Shown here: piece by piece, positions 25,416 to 34,009 of the stretch
How positions within the stretch are numbered: the stretch's first letter is position 1
Layout of the letters: the number at the start of each line of letters is the position of its first letter
Origin: Aurantimonas sp. 22II-16-19i
GTDB lineage: Bacteria > Pseudomonadota > Alphaproteobacteria > Rhizobiales > Rhizobiaceae
DNA length: 34,187 nt
Direction of reading: 5' to 3'
NCBI RefSeq assembly: GCF_002088275.1
Contig: NZ_AQQS01000049.1
Coordinates: 1 to 34,187 of the forward strand
Position numbers and translations under genes: made by a program
Notes under the pieces: generated by a model
Told to the model about the DNA's origin: nothing
Databases searched by the model: none
Seen by the model: the letters and a program-made list of their open reading frames with translations, nothing else

Positions 25416-27317
25416 ATGGCCGAGAATGGATCGACCGCGAACGGCGCCACACAGCCGAGCGCCAAGCCCGACGGGACCGGCGGCTACACCGCCCAGCCCC
25501 ACCGAACCGCGCCGGGCCAGAACGGCAAGGCCTATGGCTTTATCGACCACACCTTCGACGTGGTGGTGGTAGGCGCCGGCGGCGCCGGCCTGCGCGCCAC
25601 CCTCGGCGCCGCCCAGGCCGGCCTTCGGACCGCCTGCATCACCAAGGTCTTCCCGACCCGCTCGCACACCGTCGCGGCCCAGGGCGGCGTCGCCGCCTCG
25701 CTCGGCAACATGGGCAAGGACGACTGGCGCTGGCACATGTACGACACCGTCAAGGGGTCGGACTGGCTGGGCGACCAGGACGCCATCGAATATCTGGTGA
25801 GGAACGCGCCCCAGGCGGTCTACGAGCTCGAGCATTTCGGCGTGCCGTTCTCGCGCACCGAGGACGGCCGGATCTACCAGCGGCCGTTCGGCGGCATGAC
25901 CACCGAATTCGGCCAGGGGCCGGCCGCCCAGCGCACCTGCGCCGCCGCCGACCGGACGGGCCATGCCATCCTCCACACGCTCTACGGCCAGTCGCTGCGC
26001 CATTCGACCGAGTTCTACATCGAATATTTCGCCATCGACCTGATCATGGACGAGGAGGGCGTCTGCCGCGGCGTCGTGGCGCTCTGCCTCGACGACGGCA
26101 CCATCCACCGGTTCCGGGCGAAGAAGACGATTCTCGCCACCGGCGGCTACGGCCGGGCCTATTTCTCCGCCACCTCGGCCCATACCTGCACCGGCGACGG
26201 CGGCGGCATGGTGCTGCGCGCCGGCCTGCCGCTGCAGGACATGGAGTTCGTGCAGTTCCACCCGACCGGCATCTACGGCGCCGGCTGCCTGATCACGGAG
26301 GGCGCCCGCGGCGAGGGCGGCTACCTGACCAACTCGGAGGGCGAGCGCTTCATGGAGCGTTACGCACCCTCCGCGAAGGACCTCGCGTCCCGCGACGTCG
26401 TCTCGCGCTCGATGACCATGGAGATCCGCGACGGGCGCGGCGTCGGCAAGGACGGCGACCACATCTTCCTGCATCTCGACCATCTCGACCCGGCGGTGCT
26501 GCACGAGCGGCTGCCGGGCATCTCGGAGTCTGCCCGCATCTTCGCCGGCGTCGACGTCACCAAGGAACCGATCCCGGTGCTGCCGACCGTCCACTACAAC
26601 ATGGGCGGCATCCCGACGAATTTTCATGGCGAGGTTCTGACCAAGAAGGACGGCGATCCCGATTCGGTGGTTCCCGGCCTGATGGCCGTCGGCGAGGCCG
26701 GCTGCGTGTCGGTCCACGGCGCCAACCGCCTCGGCTCCAACTCGCTCATCGACCTCGTGGTCTTCGGCCGCGCCGCGGCGCTCCGATGCGCCGAGACGGT
26801 GGTGGCCGGCGAGAGCCAGCCGGACCTTCCGACGGGGGCCGGCGACAACGCGCTCGCCCGCCTCGACCGCTTCCGCTACGCCGACGGCTCGACCCCGACG
26901 GCGCAGCTGCGCGACACCATGCAGCGCACCATGCAGTCGAACTGCGCGGTGTTCCGCACCGGCGAGATCCTTGAGGAGGGCCACCAGAAGATCCACGACG
27001 TCTGGCGCGCCTCCGACGACATCCGCGTCACCGACCGTTCGCTGATCTGGAACACCGACCTCGTCGAGACGATGGAATACGACAATCTCATCGCCCAGGC
27101 GGTGGTGACGATGGATTCGGCCCGCAACCGCACCGAATCCCGCGGCGCCCATGCGCGGGAGGATTTCCCCGACCGCGACGACCAGAACTGGATGAAGCAC
27201 ACGCTGTCCTTCTGCGACACGGTCGGCAAGACGGTGACGCTGGAGGATCGGCCGGTGCACACCTACACCCTGTCGAACCAGATCGAATACATCGAGCCGA
27301 AGAAGCGGGTGTATTGA
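25416..27317 (+). CDS. sdhA: Succinate dehydrogenase flavoprotein subunit
   Basis: SdhA oxidises succinate to fumarate and passes electrons through SdhB to quinone. The 633-residue protein has the FAD-binding [10 protein letters not shown] (Gly53, Gly55, Gly58) and His84 in SHTVAAQGG, the residue that covalently binds FAD. It also has the active-site segments [20 protein letters not shown] and [13 protein letters not shown], and the C-terminal [17 protein letters not shown] motif. An extra ~30-40 residues at the N-terminus (Ala/Gly/Pro/Gln-rich) make it longer than usual. ATG 25416 follows GGAG. The gene for the iron-sulfur subunit, sdhB, which normally comes next in alphaproteobacteria, is not found after it nor anywhere in the window; a vapD-like gene begins 50 bases later. 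Confidence 0.97.
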   Translation: MAENGSTANGATQPSAKPDGTGGYTAQPHRTAPGQNGKAYGFIDHTFDVVVVGAGGAGLRATLGAAQAGLRTACITKVFPTRSHTVAAQGGVAASLGNMGKDDWRWHMYDTVKGSDWLGDQDAIEYLVRNAPQAVYELEHFGVPFSRTEDGRIYQRPFGGMTTEFGQGPAAQRTCAAADRTGHAILHTLYGQSLRHSTEFYIEYFAIDLIMDEEGVCRGVVALCLDDGTIHRFRAKKTILATGGYGRAYFSATSAHTCTGDGGGMVLRAGLPLQDMEFVQFHPTGIYGAGCLITEGARGEGGYLTNSEGERFMERYAPSAKDLASRDVVSRSMTMEIRDGRGVGKDGDHIFLHLDHLDPAVLHERLPGISESARIFAGVDVTKEPIPVLPTVHYNMGGIPTNFHGEVLTKKDGDPDSVVPGLMAVGEAGCVSVHGANRLGSNSLIDLVVFGRAAALRCAETVVAGESQPDLPTGAGDNALARLDRFRYADGSTPTAQLRDTMQRTMQSNCAVFRTGEILEEGHQKIHDVWRASDDIRVTDRSLIWNTDLVETMEYDNLIAQAVVTMDSARNRTESRGAHAREDFPDRDDQNWMKHTLSFCDTVGKTVTLEDRPVHTYTLSNQIEYIEPKKRVY

Positions 27318-27367
27318 CATTTTGCGGCCGCAGGCTGTTCCCTATCGATCTTGAAGGATGACGATCG

Positions 27368-27715
27368 ATGTCTTTCGTGGGACATAACAGCCGGCGGCCG
27401 AAATCCATGTTTGCCATTGTCTTCGATCTGGACACGAACAGCCTGAAGGACGTCTACGGGGGTCCATCCTGGAACAACGCCTACAACGACGTCCGGAACT
27501 TCCTGAAGAAGCGTGGATTCGATTGGCAGCAAGGCAGCACCTATTTCGGCGACGATACGGTGGATGCCGTGTCTTGCGTGCTGACCATCCAGGACATGAC
27601 GGCCGAATTCGACTGGTTCGCTCCGGCGGTGCGCGACATTCGGATGCTTCGGATCGAGGACAACAACGATCTGATGCCGGCGGTCGAGCGCGCAGCGAAC
27701 CGCCGGAAGTCATGA
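27368..27715 (+). CDS. vapD: VapD-family (Cas2-like fold) putative endoribonuclease
   Basis: The 115-residue protein matches VapD along its length: MFAIVFDLDTNSLKDVYG, NNAYNDVRNFLKKRGFDWQQ, GSTYFG, then WFAPAVRDIRMLRIEDNNDL. VapD proteins have a ferredoxin-like, Cas2-related fold, and the Helicobacter pylori homologue cleaves RNA. FDLD supplies the conserved acidic residue of the first strand. The ATG at 27368 has AAGGA nine bases upstream, but the family normally begins at MFAIVFDL (ATG 27407), so the first 13 residues may be absent. G+C is about 58% by hand count, against about 68% in nearby sdhA, which suggests transfer. No VapX-like antitoxin is seen next to it. It starts 50 bases after sdhA and could be read from the sdh transcript. 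Confidence 0.88.
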   Translation: MSFVGHNSRRPKSMFAIVFDLDTNSLKDVYGGPSWNNAYNDVRNFLKKRGFDWQQGSTYFGDDTVDAVSCVLTIQDMTAEFDWFAPAVRDIRMLRIEDNNDLMPAVERAANRRKS

Positions 27716-27801
27716 TTCCCGCCAAGAAAGTGGCTGTCGTGGGATCCACGACCCCTGCGTCCCTCCCAGCTTTCGGACCGCTGCGTGCGGCAGGCTGAGC
27801 A

Positions 27802-28542
27802 TTGCCCCTTGGTCGTGAAGGGGCGGGCGAGTTGAGGCCGGGCGGGACGGATGAGAGCTACCCTGCATTGCGTTGGATCGCGCGGTGCCGGGTGCTCCTT
27901 TACGCGGGTGGTTGGCTCCTCGTCGGTCTCTCCGTGTTCATCGGAGCGCCGGAGCTTGCCGGTCGCCAGCCGGAATGGGTCTATCGTATCGGGCCCGACC
28001 GCCTGCTCGCGCAGGCCGGTTTCTGCCTGTTGGCCGCCACTGTTGGTGCCATGGTCCTGGCGAGCCTTCGGCTTCGCCGCTTTCGCTACTTGCCCGGCAT
28101 CGTGCTGAATGGCCTGGTGGTCGCCTTCGTCGCGACCGCGGTCTTTTCCAGCGGCTTCTTCGGCGAAGTCTGCGGGCAGCGGAAGGGTTGCTACTTCCTG
28201 TCCATCGCGCCGGCCCCGACGGACACGATCTATGAAATATGGCGTGCGCCGGCATGGTGGTCGCCTGTCCTGGTTCGGTTGAAGGCGGCGGAGAGCATCC
28301 ACATCAACTATTCCGAGGACGGCTCCTACACCTCCGATCCACATCTTCTCCTCAGCAACGACGAACAAATCCTGGTCCTGGCTCGCGGCGGCTATCTCGT
28401 CGACGCCATCGATCTTGCCTCGGGACGGGTGCTTTCGGACTTCATCGGCTGGGGCGAGCCTGACCGGGACGCCCTGATGCGGCAGAACTCCGATGCGATC
28501 GCCGCCATCGCGGCAAGCCACGGGGGCCTTGCCGACCGGTGA
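27802..28542 (+). CDS. Three-helix membrane protein of unknown function
   Basis: I do not recognise a family. The ~246-residue frame has three hydrophobic helices at about residues 32-50, 66-90 and 98-120, separated by short basic loops. A ~125-residue soluble region follows, including GQRKGCYFLSIAP, SIHINYSEDGSYTSDPHLLL and GGYLVDAIDLASGRVLSDF. The last resembles repeat strands of beta-propeller or PQQ-like proteins but is too short to call. There is no ATG near the N-terminus. The start may be TTG 27802, TTG 27832 (with GAAGGGG eight bases upstream, the best site) or GTG 27892, just before the first helix. It lies between vapD and the Fnr-type regulator. Confidence 0.65.
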   Translation: MPLGREGAGELRPGGTDESYPALRWIARCRVLLYAGGWLLVGLSVFIGAPELAGRQPEWVYRIGPDRLLAQAGFCLLAATVGAMVLASLRLRRFRYLPGIVLNGLVVAFVATAVFSSGFFGEVCGQRKGCYFLSIAPAPTDTIYEIWRAPAWWSPVLVRLKAAESIHINYSEDGSYTSDPHLLLSNDEQILVLARGGYLVDAIDLASGRVLSDFIGWGEPDRDALMRQNSDAIAAIAASHGGLADR

Positions 28543-28680
28543 GCGCCGCCGCTCGCGTCCGCTCGACCGGCGGCACCGCGATGGCGCTCGGACGGCGGGA
28601 TTGACAGCTGCGCCGGGCCATGGCGCTGTCCGGTGGCGCAACAGGGTCGGAACGCCCTTCATTCTGAGAAGTCGCAACCC

Positions 28681-29433
28681 ATGCTTTCGGCCAAGTCGGA
28701 CAGTCGCCTCGACATCCACAATTCGGAGATTCCAGCCGTCTGCCGGGCCTGCGAAGCCCGCCACCGCGGTGTCTGCGGCGCGTTGACGCCCGACCAGCTC
28801 AGCCATCTCAGCCGCCATACGACCCGCCAGGAGGTCGCCAGCGACACGCAGCTCGCTTCTGCCGGGGAGACCGTCGGACATTATTCGAACGTTCTCGCCG
28901 GCGTGGTCAAGCTCAGCCGCCTGATGGCCGACGGGCGCCAGCAGATCGTCGGCCTGCAGTTCGCGCCGGATTTTCTCGGCCGGCCGTTCCGCGCGACGAA
29001 CGAGGTGTCGGCGGAGGCTGCCACCGGCGTCAAGCTGTGCCGCTTTCCCAAGGCGGTGATGGACGAGATGATGGCCCGCTCGCCCGATCTCGAGCGCCGG
29101 CTCTATCAGCAGGCGCTCGATCAGCTCGACGAGGCCCGCGAGTGGATCCTCGCTCTCGGACGCAAGAGCGCGGCCGAAAAGGTGGCGAGCTTCATCCTGA
29201 TGATCGCCGAGAACGTCGATCCCGACCAGGTCGACGCAGGCGTCCCGATCCGCTTCGAGCTGCCGCTGAAGCGGGCCGACATCGCCGATTTCCTCGGCCT
29301 GACGATCGAGACCGTCAGCCGCCAGATCACCCGGCTCCGCAAGGCCGGCGTCATCGTCGTGGAGAACAACCGGACGGTGACCGTCCCCGATCTGGATCGG
29401 CTGCGCGACACCTGCGAGACGGATGCGGGCTGA
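28681..29433 (+). CDS. fnrL: Crp/Fnr-family regulator, FnrL/FnrN-type oxygen sensor
   Basis: The 250-residue protein is a cytoplasmic transcription factor. Cysteines 21, 24 and 32 (C-x2-C-x7-C) with Cys120 can ligate an oxygen-labile [4Fe-4S] cluster, the FnrL/FnrN arrangement of alphaproteobacteria, unlike FixK, which lacks the N-terminal cluster. A cyclic-nucleotide-type beta-roll follows, then the dimer helix, then the DNA-recognition helix in DFLGLTIETVSRQITRLR. Its E-x-x-S-R residues predict binding to TTGAT-N4-ATCAA boxes. ATG 28681 has GAGAAG upstream. It is monocistronic in appearance. I saw no perfect Fnr box in the window, so its targets are probably elsewhere. Confidence 0.93.
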   Translation: MLSAKSDSRLDIHNSEIPAVCRACEARHRGVCGALTPDQLSHLSRHTTRQEVASDTQLASAGETVGHYSNVLAGVVKLSRLMADGRQQIVGLQFAPDFLGRPFRATNEVSAEAATGVKLCRFPKAVMDEMMARSPDLERRLYQQALDQLDEAREWILALGRKSAAEKVASFILMIAENVDPDQVDAGVPIRFELPLKRADIADFLGLTIETVSRQITRLRKAGVIVVENNRTVTVPDLDRLRDTCETDAG

Positions 29434-29737
29434 ACGGGGCGGTCTCGTCTCCGGAAACCAGCCTGGCAGGCCGACGTCAAACGTCGATCGGGCCCGTGCC
29501 CGCGGTTTCACGCAGTTTTGTACCACCCCGTCGTCATCTGCGTTTCCACCGGGGGGCCGTTCTCGATCCATAGCGCCCATGGAGTTTCCGGGCGGTTCAA
29601 CGGTCTGATCCGGCCTTGTCGGCCGTCACGCGCCCCGCGAGCGGCGAGCCCACGACGCGGCCGACATGGTTTCGAGTGGCGCAGGCGGCGGCACGCTGCT
29701 ATGTCTGGCGCGGGGCTGACGTTAGGGAATTTTGGCC
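29434..29737. other. Intergenic region without a supported gene
   Basis: These 304 bases follow the Fnr-type gene. They contain a short GCCTG-G-CAGGC dyad (about 29462-29472) and the repeated GACGT...AACGTC elements. No open frame with a ribosome binding site, clear promoter hexamers or T-run terminator is visible apart from the site preceding 29738. Confidence 0.4.
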
Positions 29738-30064
29738 ATGACCAGAATGCTGGCGCTCGCCGCCGCCTTCGCTGCGATCGTTACGACCGGGGCGACTCCG
29801 GCTCAGGCTTCCGGCTGCGGGTGGTATGCGCTCGGCGGCGCCTTCCAGAGCCGCAATGCCGCCTACAACCAGGCCGGCGATCTCGACGCCTCGGTCTATG
29901 ATCTCGACGATTCCGACAGCCCCAATGCCGGCAAGGGGTTCTACGTCGTCGCCCTCGGGCCGGTCCGGCGGTCGCAGGCGAACGAGTACCGACGGGAATT
30001 CCGGCGCAACGGCGTCCGCAGCGCCTATGTGAAGCGGATGTGCTTCTACGGCCCGCGGCTGTAG
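29738..30064 (+). CDS. Small exported SPOR-like domain protein
   Basis: The 108-residue protein has a signal peptide (MTRMLALAAAFAAIVTTGAT, cleavage near AQA-SG). A compact domain follows, resembling SPOR: GCGWYALGGAFQSRNAAYNQ then GKGFYVVALGPVRRSQANEY and a final helix and strand (NGVRSAYVKRMCF). SPOR domains bind denuded peptidoglycan glycans, often at division sites. Here the first strand carries Cys and a second Cys lies near the end, possibly a disulfide. ATG 29738 follows AGGGA. It stands alone between the Fnr-type gene and the TRAP operon. The domain call is moderate. Confidence 0.78.
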   Translation: MTRMLALAAAFAAIVTTGATPAQASGCGWYALGGAFQSRNAAYNQAGDLDASVYDLDDSDSPNAGKGFYVVALGPVRRSQANEYRREFRRNGVRSAYVKRMCFYGPRL

Positions 30065-30516
30065 GTCGGGCCGCCGCGCCGGCGACGCAGGAACGGTCTT
30101 CCGGCCCTCGGCGATGGGCGATCCCTAAGCTTCGATGACCATGCCACCCGGGGCACCCACCCACCGGCGCCGGATGGGTAGCCCGCGACACGCCGCCCCG
30201 GCAGTTGCCGGGTGACGGTCCGCGGCCGCTGCTGCCGATGCCGTTTCGGGACAGGGGCTTCGGCGAAGGATCGGTCGCCGCCCCCGATCTGGCACGCGCT
30301 TTGCTGAGCTTTCCTCGTCGCGACGGCGGGAGGCGTTGCGCGGGAACGGTGCGGCTCGCAAGTGCGCCAGCGGCCGGCCCGCCCGATCGGGTTTCGACCC
30401 ACGACATCCCGCCTCTGGAACTGCCGCCGCGTCGCGGCCCGCCATCCGGCCGGGCCGCCGGACAGCCGATTCTTGAAGCGGGCCGTCGTCTCGGCCCACC
30501 GTGGAGGAAAGAACTC
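30065..30516. other. Intergenic region upstream of the TRAP operon
   Basis: No gene is supported in these 452 bases. Open frames on both strands lack ribosome binding sites and are rich in Arg/Pro/Ala, as expected for random GC-rich sequence. An imperfect hairpin (ACCCACCGG with CCGG-A-TGGGT, 30159-30179) could end the SPOR-like transcript. The promoter of dctP must lie here, but I cannot pick hexamers with confidence. Confidence 0.45.
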
Positions 30517-31530
30517 ATGAAGACCCTGTTGCTTCGAACCGTGTCGCTCGTCGCCTTCGGCCTCGTCTCGACCGCCGCCAGCGCCGATCCGAAGGGCTGC
30601 GACGACGGCGAGATGGTGATCAAGTTCAGCCACGTCGTCGCCGCCACCGGCCATCCCAAGGGCGACGCAGCCACGTTGCTGGCCCAGCGCGTCAACGAGG
30701 AAATGGAAGGCAAGGCCTGCATGGAGGTCTTCGCCAACTCGACCCTCTTCGACGACGACAAGGTGATGGAAGCGCTGCTTCTCGGCGACGTGCAGCTCGC
30801 CGCCCCGTCGCTGTCGAAGTTCGAGGCCTATACGCTGAAGTATCGGCTGTTCGACCTGCCCTTCCTGTTCCAGGATCTCGATGCCGTCAGCCGCTTCACC
30901 CAGTCCGACACCGGCAAGGGGCTGCTGACCGTGATGGAGGACGTCGGCTATACCGGTCTCGGCTACTGGTCCTCGGGCCTGAAGCAGTTCTCCGCCAACA
31001 AGCCGCTGCTCGTTCCCTCCGACGCCGACGGCCTGAAGTTCCGCATCCAGACCTCCGACGTCGCCGAGGCGATGATCGAGGCGATGGGCGGCTCGGCCCA
31101 GAAGCTCGCCTTCAAGGAGGTCTACGGCGCGCTGCAGACCGGCGTCGTGGACGGCCAGGAGAACACCTGGTCGAACATCTACACCCAGAAGTTCTTCGAG
31201 GTGCAGGACGGCGTCACCGAGACCAACCACCAGCTCCTCGCCTATCTCCTCGTCACCTCGACCGAATGGCTGAACGGCCTCGATCCCGAGGTGCGCGACC
31301 AGTTCCTGAAGATCGCCGACGAAGTGACGATCGCGGCGAACGACGCCGTCGCCGAGACCGAGACGAAGAACCGGCAGAACATCATCGATGCCGGCGGCAC
31401 GGTGCGCGAGCTCTCCGCCGAGCAGCGCAAGGCGTGGGTCGACACGATGAAGCCGGTCTGGGCGACGTTCACCGACGACGTCGGCCAGGAGAACATCGAC
31501 GCGGCGGTGGCGGCGAACGCCACCAACTGA
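30517..31530 (+). CDS. dctP: TRAP transporter solute-binding protein (DctP family)
   Basis: The 337-residue periplasmic protein captures a carboxylate and delivers it to the DctQM membrane complex. It has a signal peptide (MKTLLLRTVSLVAFGLVSTA, cleavage near ASA-DP). The family strand MVIKFSHVVAATGHPKG, the segment LPFLFQDLDAVSRF, Arg176 in GLKFRIQTSD (the Arg that grips the substrate carboxylate in DctP proteins) and GVVDGQENTWSNIYTQKF are all present. ATG 30517 follows GGAGGAAAG. A C4-dicarboxylate such as succinate, fumarate or malate is a reasonable guess from family, but TRAP binding proteins cover many acids. It is followed by a 170-base gap with stem-loops and then dctQ. Confidence 0.94.
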   Translation: MKTLLLRTVSLVAFGLVSTAASADPKGCDDGEMVIKFSHVVAATGHPKGDAATLLAQRVNEEMEGKACMEVFANSTLFDDDKVMEALLLGDVQLAAPSLSKFEAYTLKYRLFDLPFLFQDLDAVSRFTQSDTGKGLLTVMEDVGYTGLGYWSSGLKQFSANKPLLVPSDADGLKFRIQTSDVAEAMIEAMGGSAQKLAFKEVYGALQTGVVDGQENTWSNIYTQKFFEVQDGVTETNHQLLAYLLVTSTEWLNGLDPEVRDQFLKIADEVTIAANDAVAETETKNRQNIIDAGGTVRELSAEQRKAWVDTMKPVWATFTDDVGQENIDAAVAANATN

Positions 31531-31541
31531 CCAGGAACCGT

Positions 31542-31590
31542 CTCCCGGCGCGGCAGACTTGCCGCCGCCGGGAGCGCCTGCCTCCCGGCG
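31542..31590 (+). promoter_or_regulatory. Alternative stem-loops between dctP and dctQ
   Basis: Three nine-base segments can pair in two exclusive ways. CTCCCGGCG (31542-31550) pairs with CGCCGGGAG (31566-31574), and the stem is extended by CGGCA/TGCCG around a GACT loop. The same CGCCGGGAG also pairs with a second CTCCCGGCG (31582-31590) around a seven-base loop. No T-run follows. The likely effects are 3' protection of the dctP message or partial termination, giving more binding protein than permease. Confidence 0.6.
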
Positions 31591-31700
31591 CCCGTCCGAC
31601 CCCCAGCGGCCGCGACGGACGCTCTGTCCCTTCCTTCAAAGCAAGCCGCCGGCCCGCCGCCCGACTGGAGCTGCGGCCGGTCCTGACAGGGGTTTCGACC

Positions 31701-32381
31701 TTGCTGAGCCTGTGGCCCTATTTCGCGATCCTCGGCCTGATCGCGCTCCTCTTCCTCGCCGAACGGCGCTGGCCCGATGCCATCACCCGGATGGAAGAGA
31801 ACGTCCTGGCGATCCTGATGGCGACGATCACGCTCGTCTCCTTCTTCCAGGTGATCGCCCGCTACGGCTTCAATTCCGGCTGGGGCGGCGCCCTCGAATT
31901 CAACCGCATCCTGTTCGCCTGGATGATCCTGTTCGGCATGAGCTACGGCCTGAAGACCGGGCTGCATCTCGGCGTCGACGCGGCGATCCGCACCTTTCCC
32001 AAGCCATTGTTCAAGGCGGCGGCGATCTTCGGCGCCTTCGCCACGCTGCTCTATGCGGCGATCCTCCTCTCCGCCGACTGGCTGCAGCTCTTCGGCGCCA
32101 AGACCTCGGGCGGCGCCGTCTTCTACTGGCAGCGCTTCTTCAACGTCGGCATCGGCCTCGACGACCTGCGCTACCCGGTGTTCATCCAGGAGGTCTTCGG
32201 CGTCCAGGAGCGGGTGCAGCGCTGGATCGCCTATCTGATGCTGCCGATCGGCCTCGCCCTCCTCGGCTTCCGGGCCATCGAGGCGATGATCGCCATCGCC
32301 ACCGGCAAGCGCGAGCTCGTCATCGCCGGACACGAGGCGGAAGACCTCGTCGCCGAAAACAAGGACGTCCTGAAGGACTGA
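31701..32381 (+). CDS. dctQ: TRAP transporter small permease subunit (DctQ family)
   Basis: The 226-residue membrane protein is the small subunit that docks to DctM. It has a leading hydrophobic segment (LWPYFAILGLIALLFLAERR). The standard DctQ helices follow: ENVLAILMATITLVSFFQVI, then RILFAWMILFGMSYGLKTG with HLGVDAAIRTFP, AAIFGAFATLLYAAILLSAD, and WIAYLMLPIGLALLGFRAIE near the C-terminus. No ATG precedes the first helix. TTG 31701 has CAGGGG eight bases upstream and is preferred; ATG 31791 has no site and would remove the first helix. The dctM start follows two bases after the stop codon. Confidence 0.88.
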   Translation: MLSLWPYFAILGLIALLFLAERRWPDAITRMEENVLAILMATITLVSFFQVIARYGFNSGWGGALEFNRILFAWMILFGMSYGLKTGLHLGVDAAIRTFPKPLFKAAAIFGAFATLLYAAILLSADWLQLFGAKTSGGAVFYWQRFFNVGIGLDDLRYPVFIQEVFGVQERVQRWIAYLMLPIGLALLGFRAIEAMIAIATGKRELVIAGHEAEDLVAENKDVLKD

Positions 32382-32383
32382 TC

Positions 32384-34009
32384 ATGGAATCCCTCGTTCT
32401 CCTCATTCTCGTCCTCGGCCTCCTGTTCCTCGGCGTGCCGGTGGCCATCTCGCTCGGCCTGTCGGCCGTGATCATGATCGCCTTCTTCTCCACCGATTCG
32501 ATGTCGTCGGTGGCCATCCAGCTGTTCACCGCGGCCCAGAACTACACGCTTCTCGCGATCCCGTTCTTCGTCCTCGCCTCGGCCTTCATGTCGACGGGCG
32601 GCGTCGCCAAGCGGCTGATCGACTTCGCCATCGCCGCCGTCGGCCATTTCCGCGGCGGCCTCGCCATGGCCTCGGTGCTGGCCTGCATGCTGTTCGCGGC
32701 GCTGTCGGGCTCCTCGCCGGCCACCGTCGTCGCCATCGGCACCATCGCCATCGCCGGCATGCGCAAGGTCGGCTACACGAAGGAGTTCTCCGCCGGCATC
32801 ATCGCCAATGCCGGCACCCTCGGCATCCTGATCCCGCCCTCGATCGTCATGGTCGTCTATTCGGCGGCGACAAACGTCTCCGTCGGGCGGATGTTCCTCG
32901 CGGGCGTCATTCCCGGCCTCCTCGCCGGGCTGATGCTGATGGGGGCGATCTACATCGTGGCGCGCTGGAAGAACCTGCCTTCTGAGCCGTGGCGGGGCTT
33001 CCTGCCGCTGCTGCGGGACGGCAAGTCGGCGGGCTTCGGCCTGTTCCTGATCGTCATCATCCTCGGCGGCATCTATGGCGGCGTCTTCACGCCGACCGAG
33101 GCGGCGGCCGTCGCGGCGGTCTACGCCTTCCTGATCGCCGTCTTCGTCTATCGCGACATGGGACCGCTGAAAGGCCAGCCCTGGATCGCGGAGACCGACG
33201 GCAGGCGCGCGCGCGCCGGCTTCTCGGCTCTCGCCTACGGCGTCTCCTTCTTCATCGTCGCGCTGATCCTCGTCTATTTCCTGACGGCCGGGCCGGGCGG
33301 CGGCTCGACGCTGTCCTTCGGCGAGCGGGCGCTGGTCTGCGGCGTCCCGGCAATCCTGATCGCCCTCGCCTATGCGCTGTGGCGGGGCGAGGGGGGCGCC
33401 GGGTCCATCGGCGGCACGCTGGCAGCGGGCCTGCCGATCTTCGGGCGCAACTTCGCGATGATCGCACGCACCTTCCTGCCCGCCTGCTTCCACGGCGAGA
33501 CCCGCAAGGTGCTGGTGGATGCGTCGAAGACGACGGTGATGCTGATGTTCATCATCGTCAACGCGCTGCTGTTCGCCCATGTGCTCACCTCCGAGCGCAT
33601 TCCCGACGCGATCACCGCCGTCATGCTCGACTACGGCTTCACCTGGTTCACCTTCCTGATCGCGGTGAACGTGCTGCTGCTCATCGGCGGCCAGTTCATG
33701 GAGCCGTCGGGCCTCTTGCTGATCGTCGCGCCGGTGGTGTTCCCGATCGCCATGGAGCTCGGCGTCGATCCGGTACATCTCGGCATCATCATGGTGGTCA
33801 ACATGGAGATCGGCATGATCACGCCGCCGATCGGGCTGAACCTGTTCGTGACCTCGGGCATCACGGGCATGAGCCTCGTCAAGGTGGTGAAGGCGGCGCT
33901 GCCCTTCGTCGGGGTGCTGTTCCTCTTCCTGATCATCGTGACCTACGTGCCGTGGCTCTCGACCTGGCTGCCCTACAGCCTGATGGGCCCGGAATTGATC
34001 GTCCGGTGA
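32384..34009 (+). CDS. dctM: TRAP transporter large permease subunit (DctM family), enlarged
   Basis: The 541-residue protein is the sodium-coupled transport subunit. Typical DctM features are GLLFLGVPVAISLGLSAVI, LFAALSGSSPATVVAIGTI, AGIIANAGTLGILIPPSI and the C-terminal MEIGMITPPIGLNLFVTSGI. It is about 110 residues longer than a standard DctM (~430). The extra part, about residues 260-362 between the two pseudo-symmetric halves, contains two hydrophobic helices (YGVSFFIVALILVYFL and VCGVPAILIALAYAL) and a basic loop. ATG 32384 follows GAAGGAC, two bases after dctQ. It completes a DctPQM operon with a separate small subunit, so the insert is not a DctQ fusion in any obvious way. Confidence 0.93.
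   Translation: MESLVLLILVLGLLFLGVPVAISLGLSAVIMIAFFSTDSMSSVAIQLFTAAQNYTLLAIPFFVLASAFMSTGGVAKRLIDFAIAAVGHFRGGLAMASVLACMLFAALSGSSPATVVAIGTIAIAGMRKVGYTKEFSAGIIANAGTLGILIPPSIVMVVYSAATNVSVGRMFLAGVIPGLLAGLMLMGAIYIVARWKNLPSEPWRGFLPLLRDGKSAGFGLFLIVIILGGIYGGVFTPTEAAAVAAVYAFLIAVFVYRDMGPLKGQPWIAETDGRRARAGFSALAYGVSFFIVALILVYFLTAGPGGGSTLSFGERALVCGVPAILIALAYALWRGEGGAGSIGGTLAAGLPIFGRNFAMIARTFLPACFHGETRKVLVDASKTTVMLMFIIVNALLFAHVLTSERIPDAITAVMLDYGFTWFTFLIAVNVLLLIGGQFMEPSGLLLIVAPVVFPIAMELGVDPVHLGIIMVVNMEIGMITPPIGLNLFVTSGITGMSLVKVVKAALPFVGVLFLFLIIVTYVPWLSTWLPYSLMGPELIVR

Noticed and set aside
25380-27320. Minus-strand open frame of 646 codons opposite sdhA
   Set aside because: Mirror of the sdhA reading frame, His/Gly/Asp-rich and without recognisable family.
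27314-27341. Perfect TTGACA over the sdhA stop codon as a vapD promoter
   Set aside because: The only good -10 candidate (CTATCG) is about 22 bases away, too far for a sigma-70 promoter.
30125-30499. Minus-strand frame of 124 codons before dctP
   Set aside because: Arg/Ala/Pro-rich translation without conserved features; probably random GC-rich sequence.
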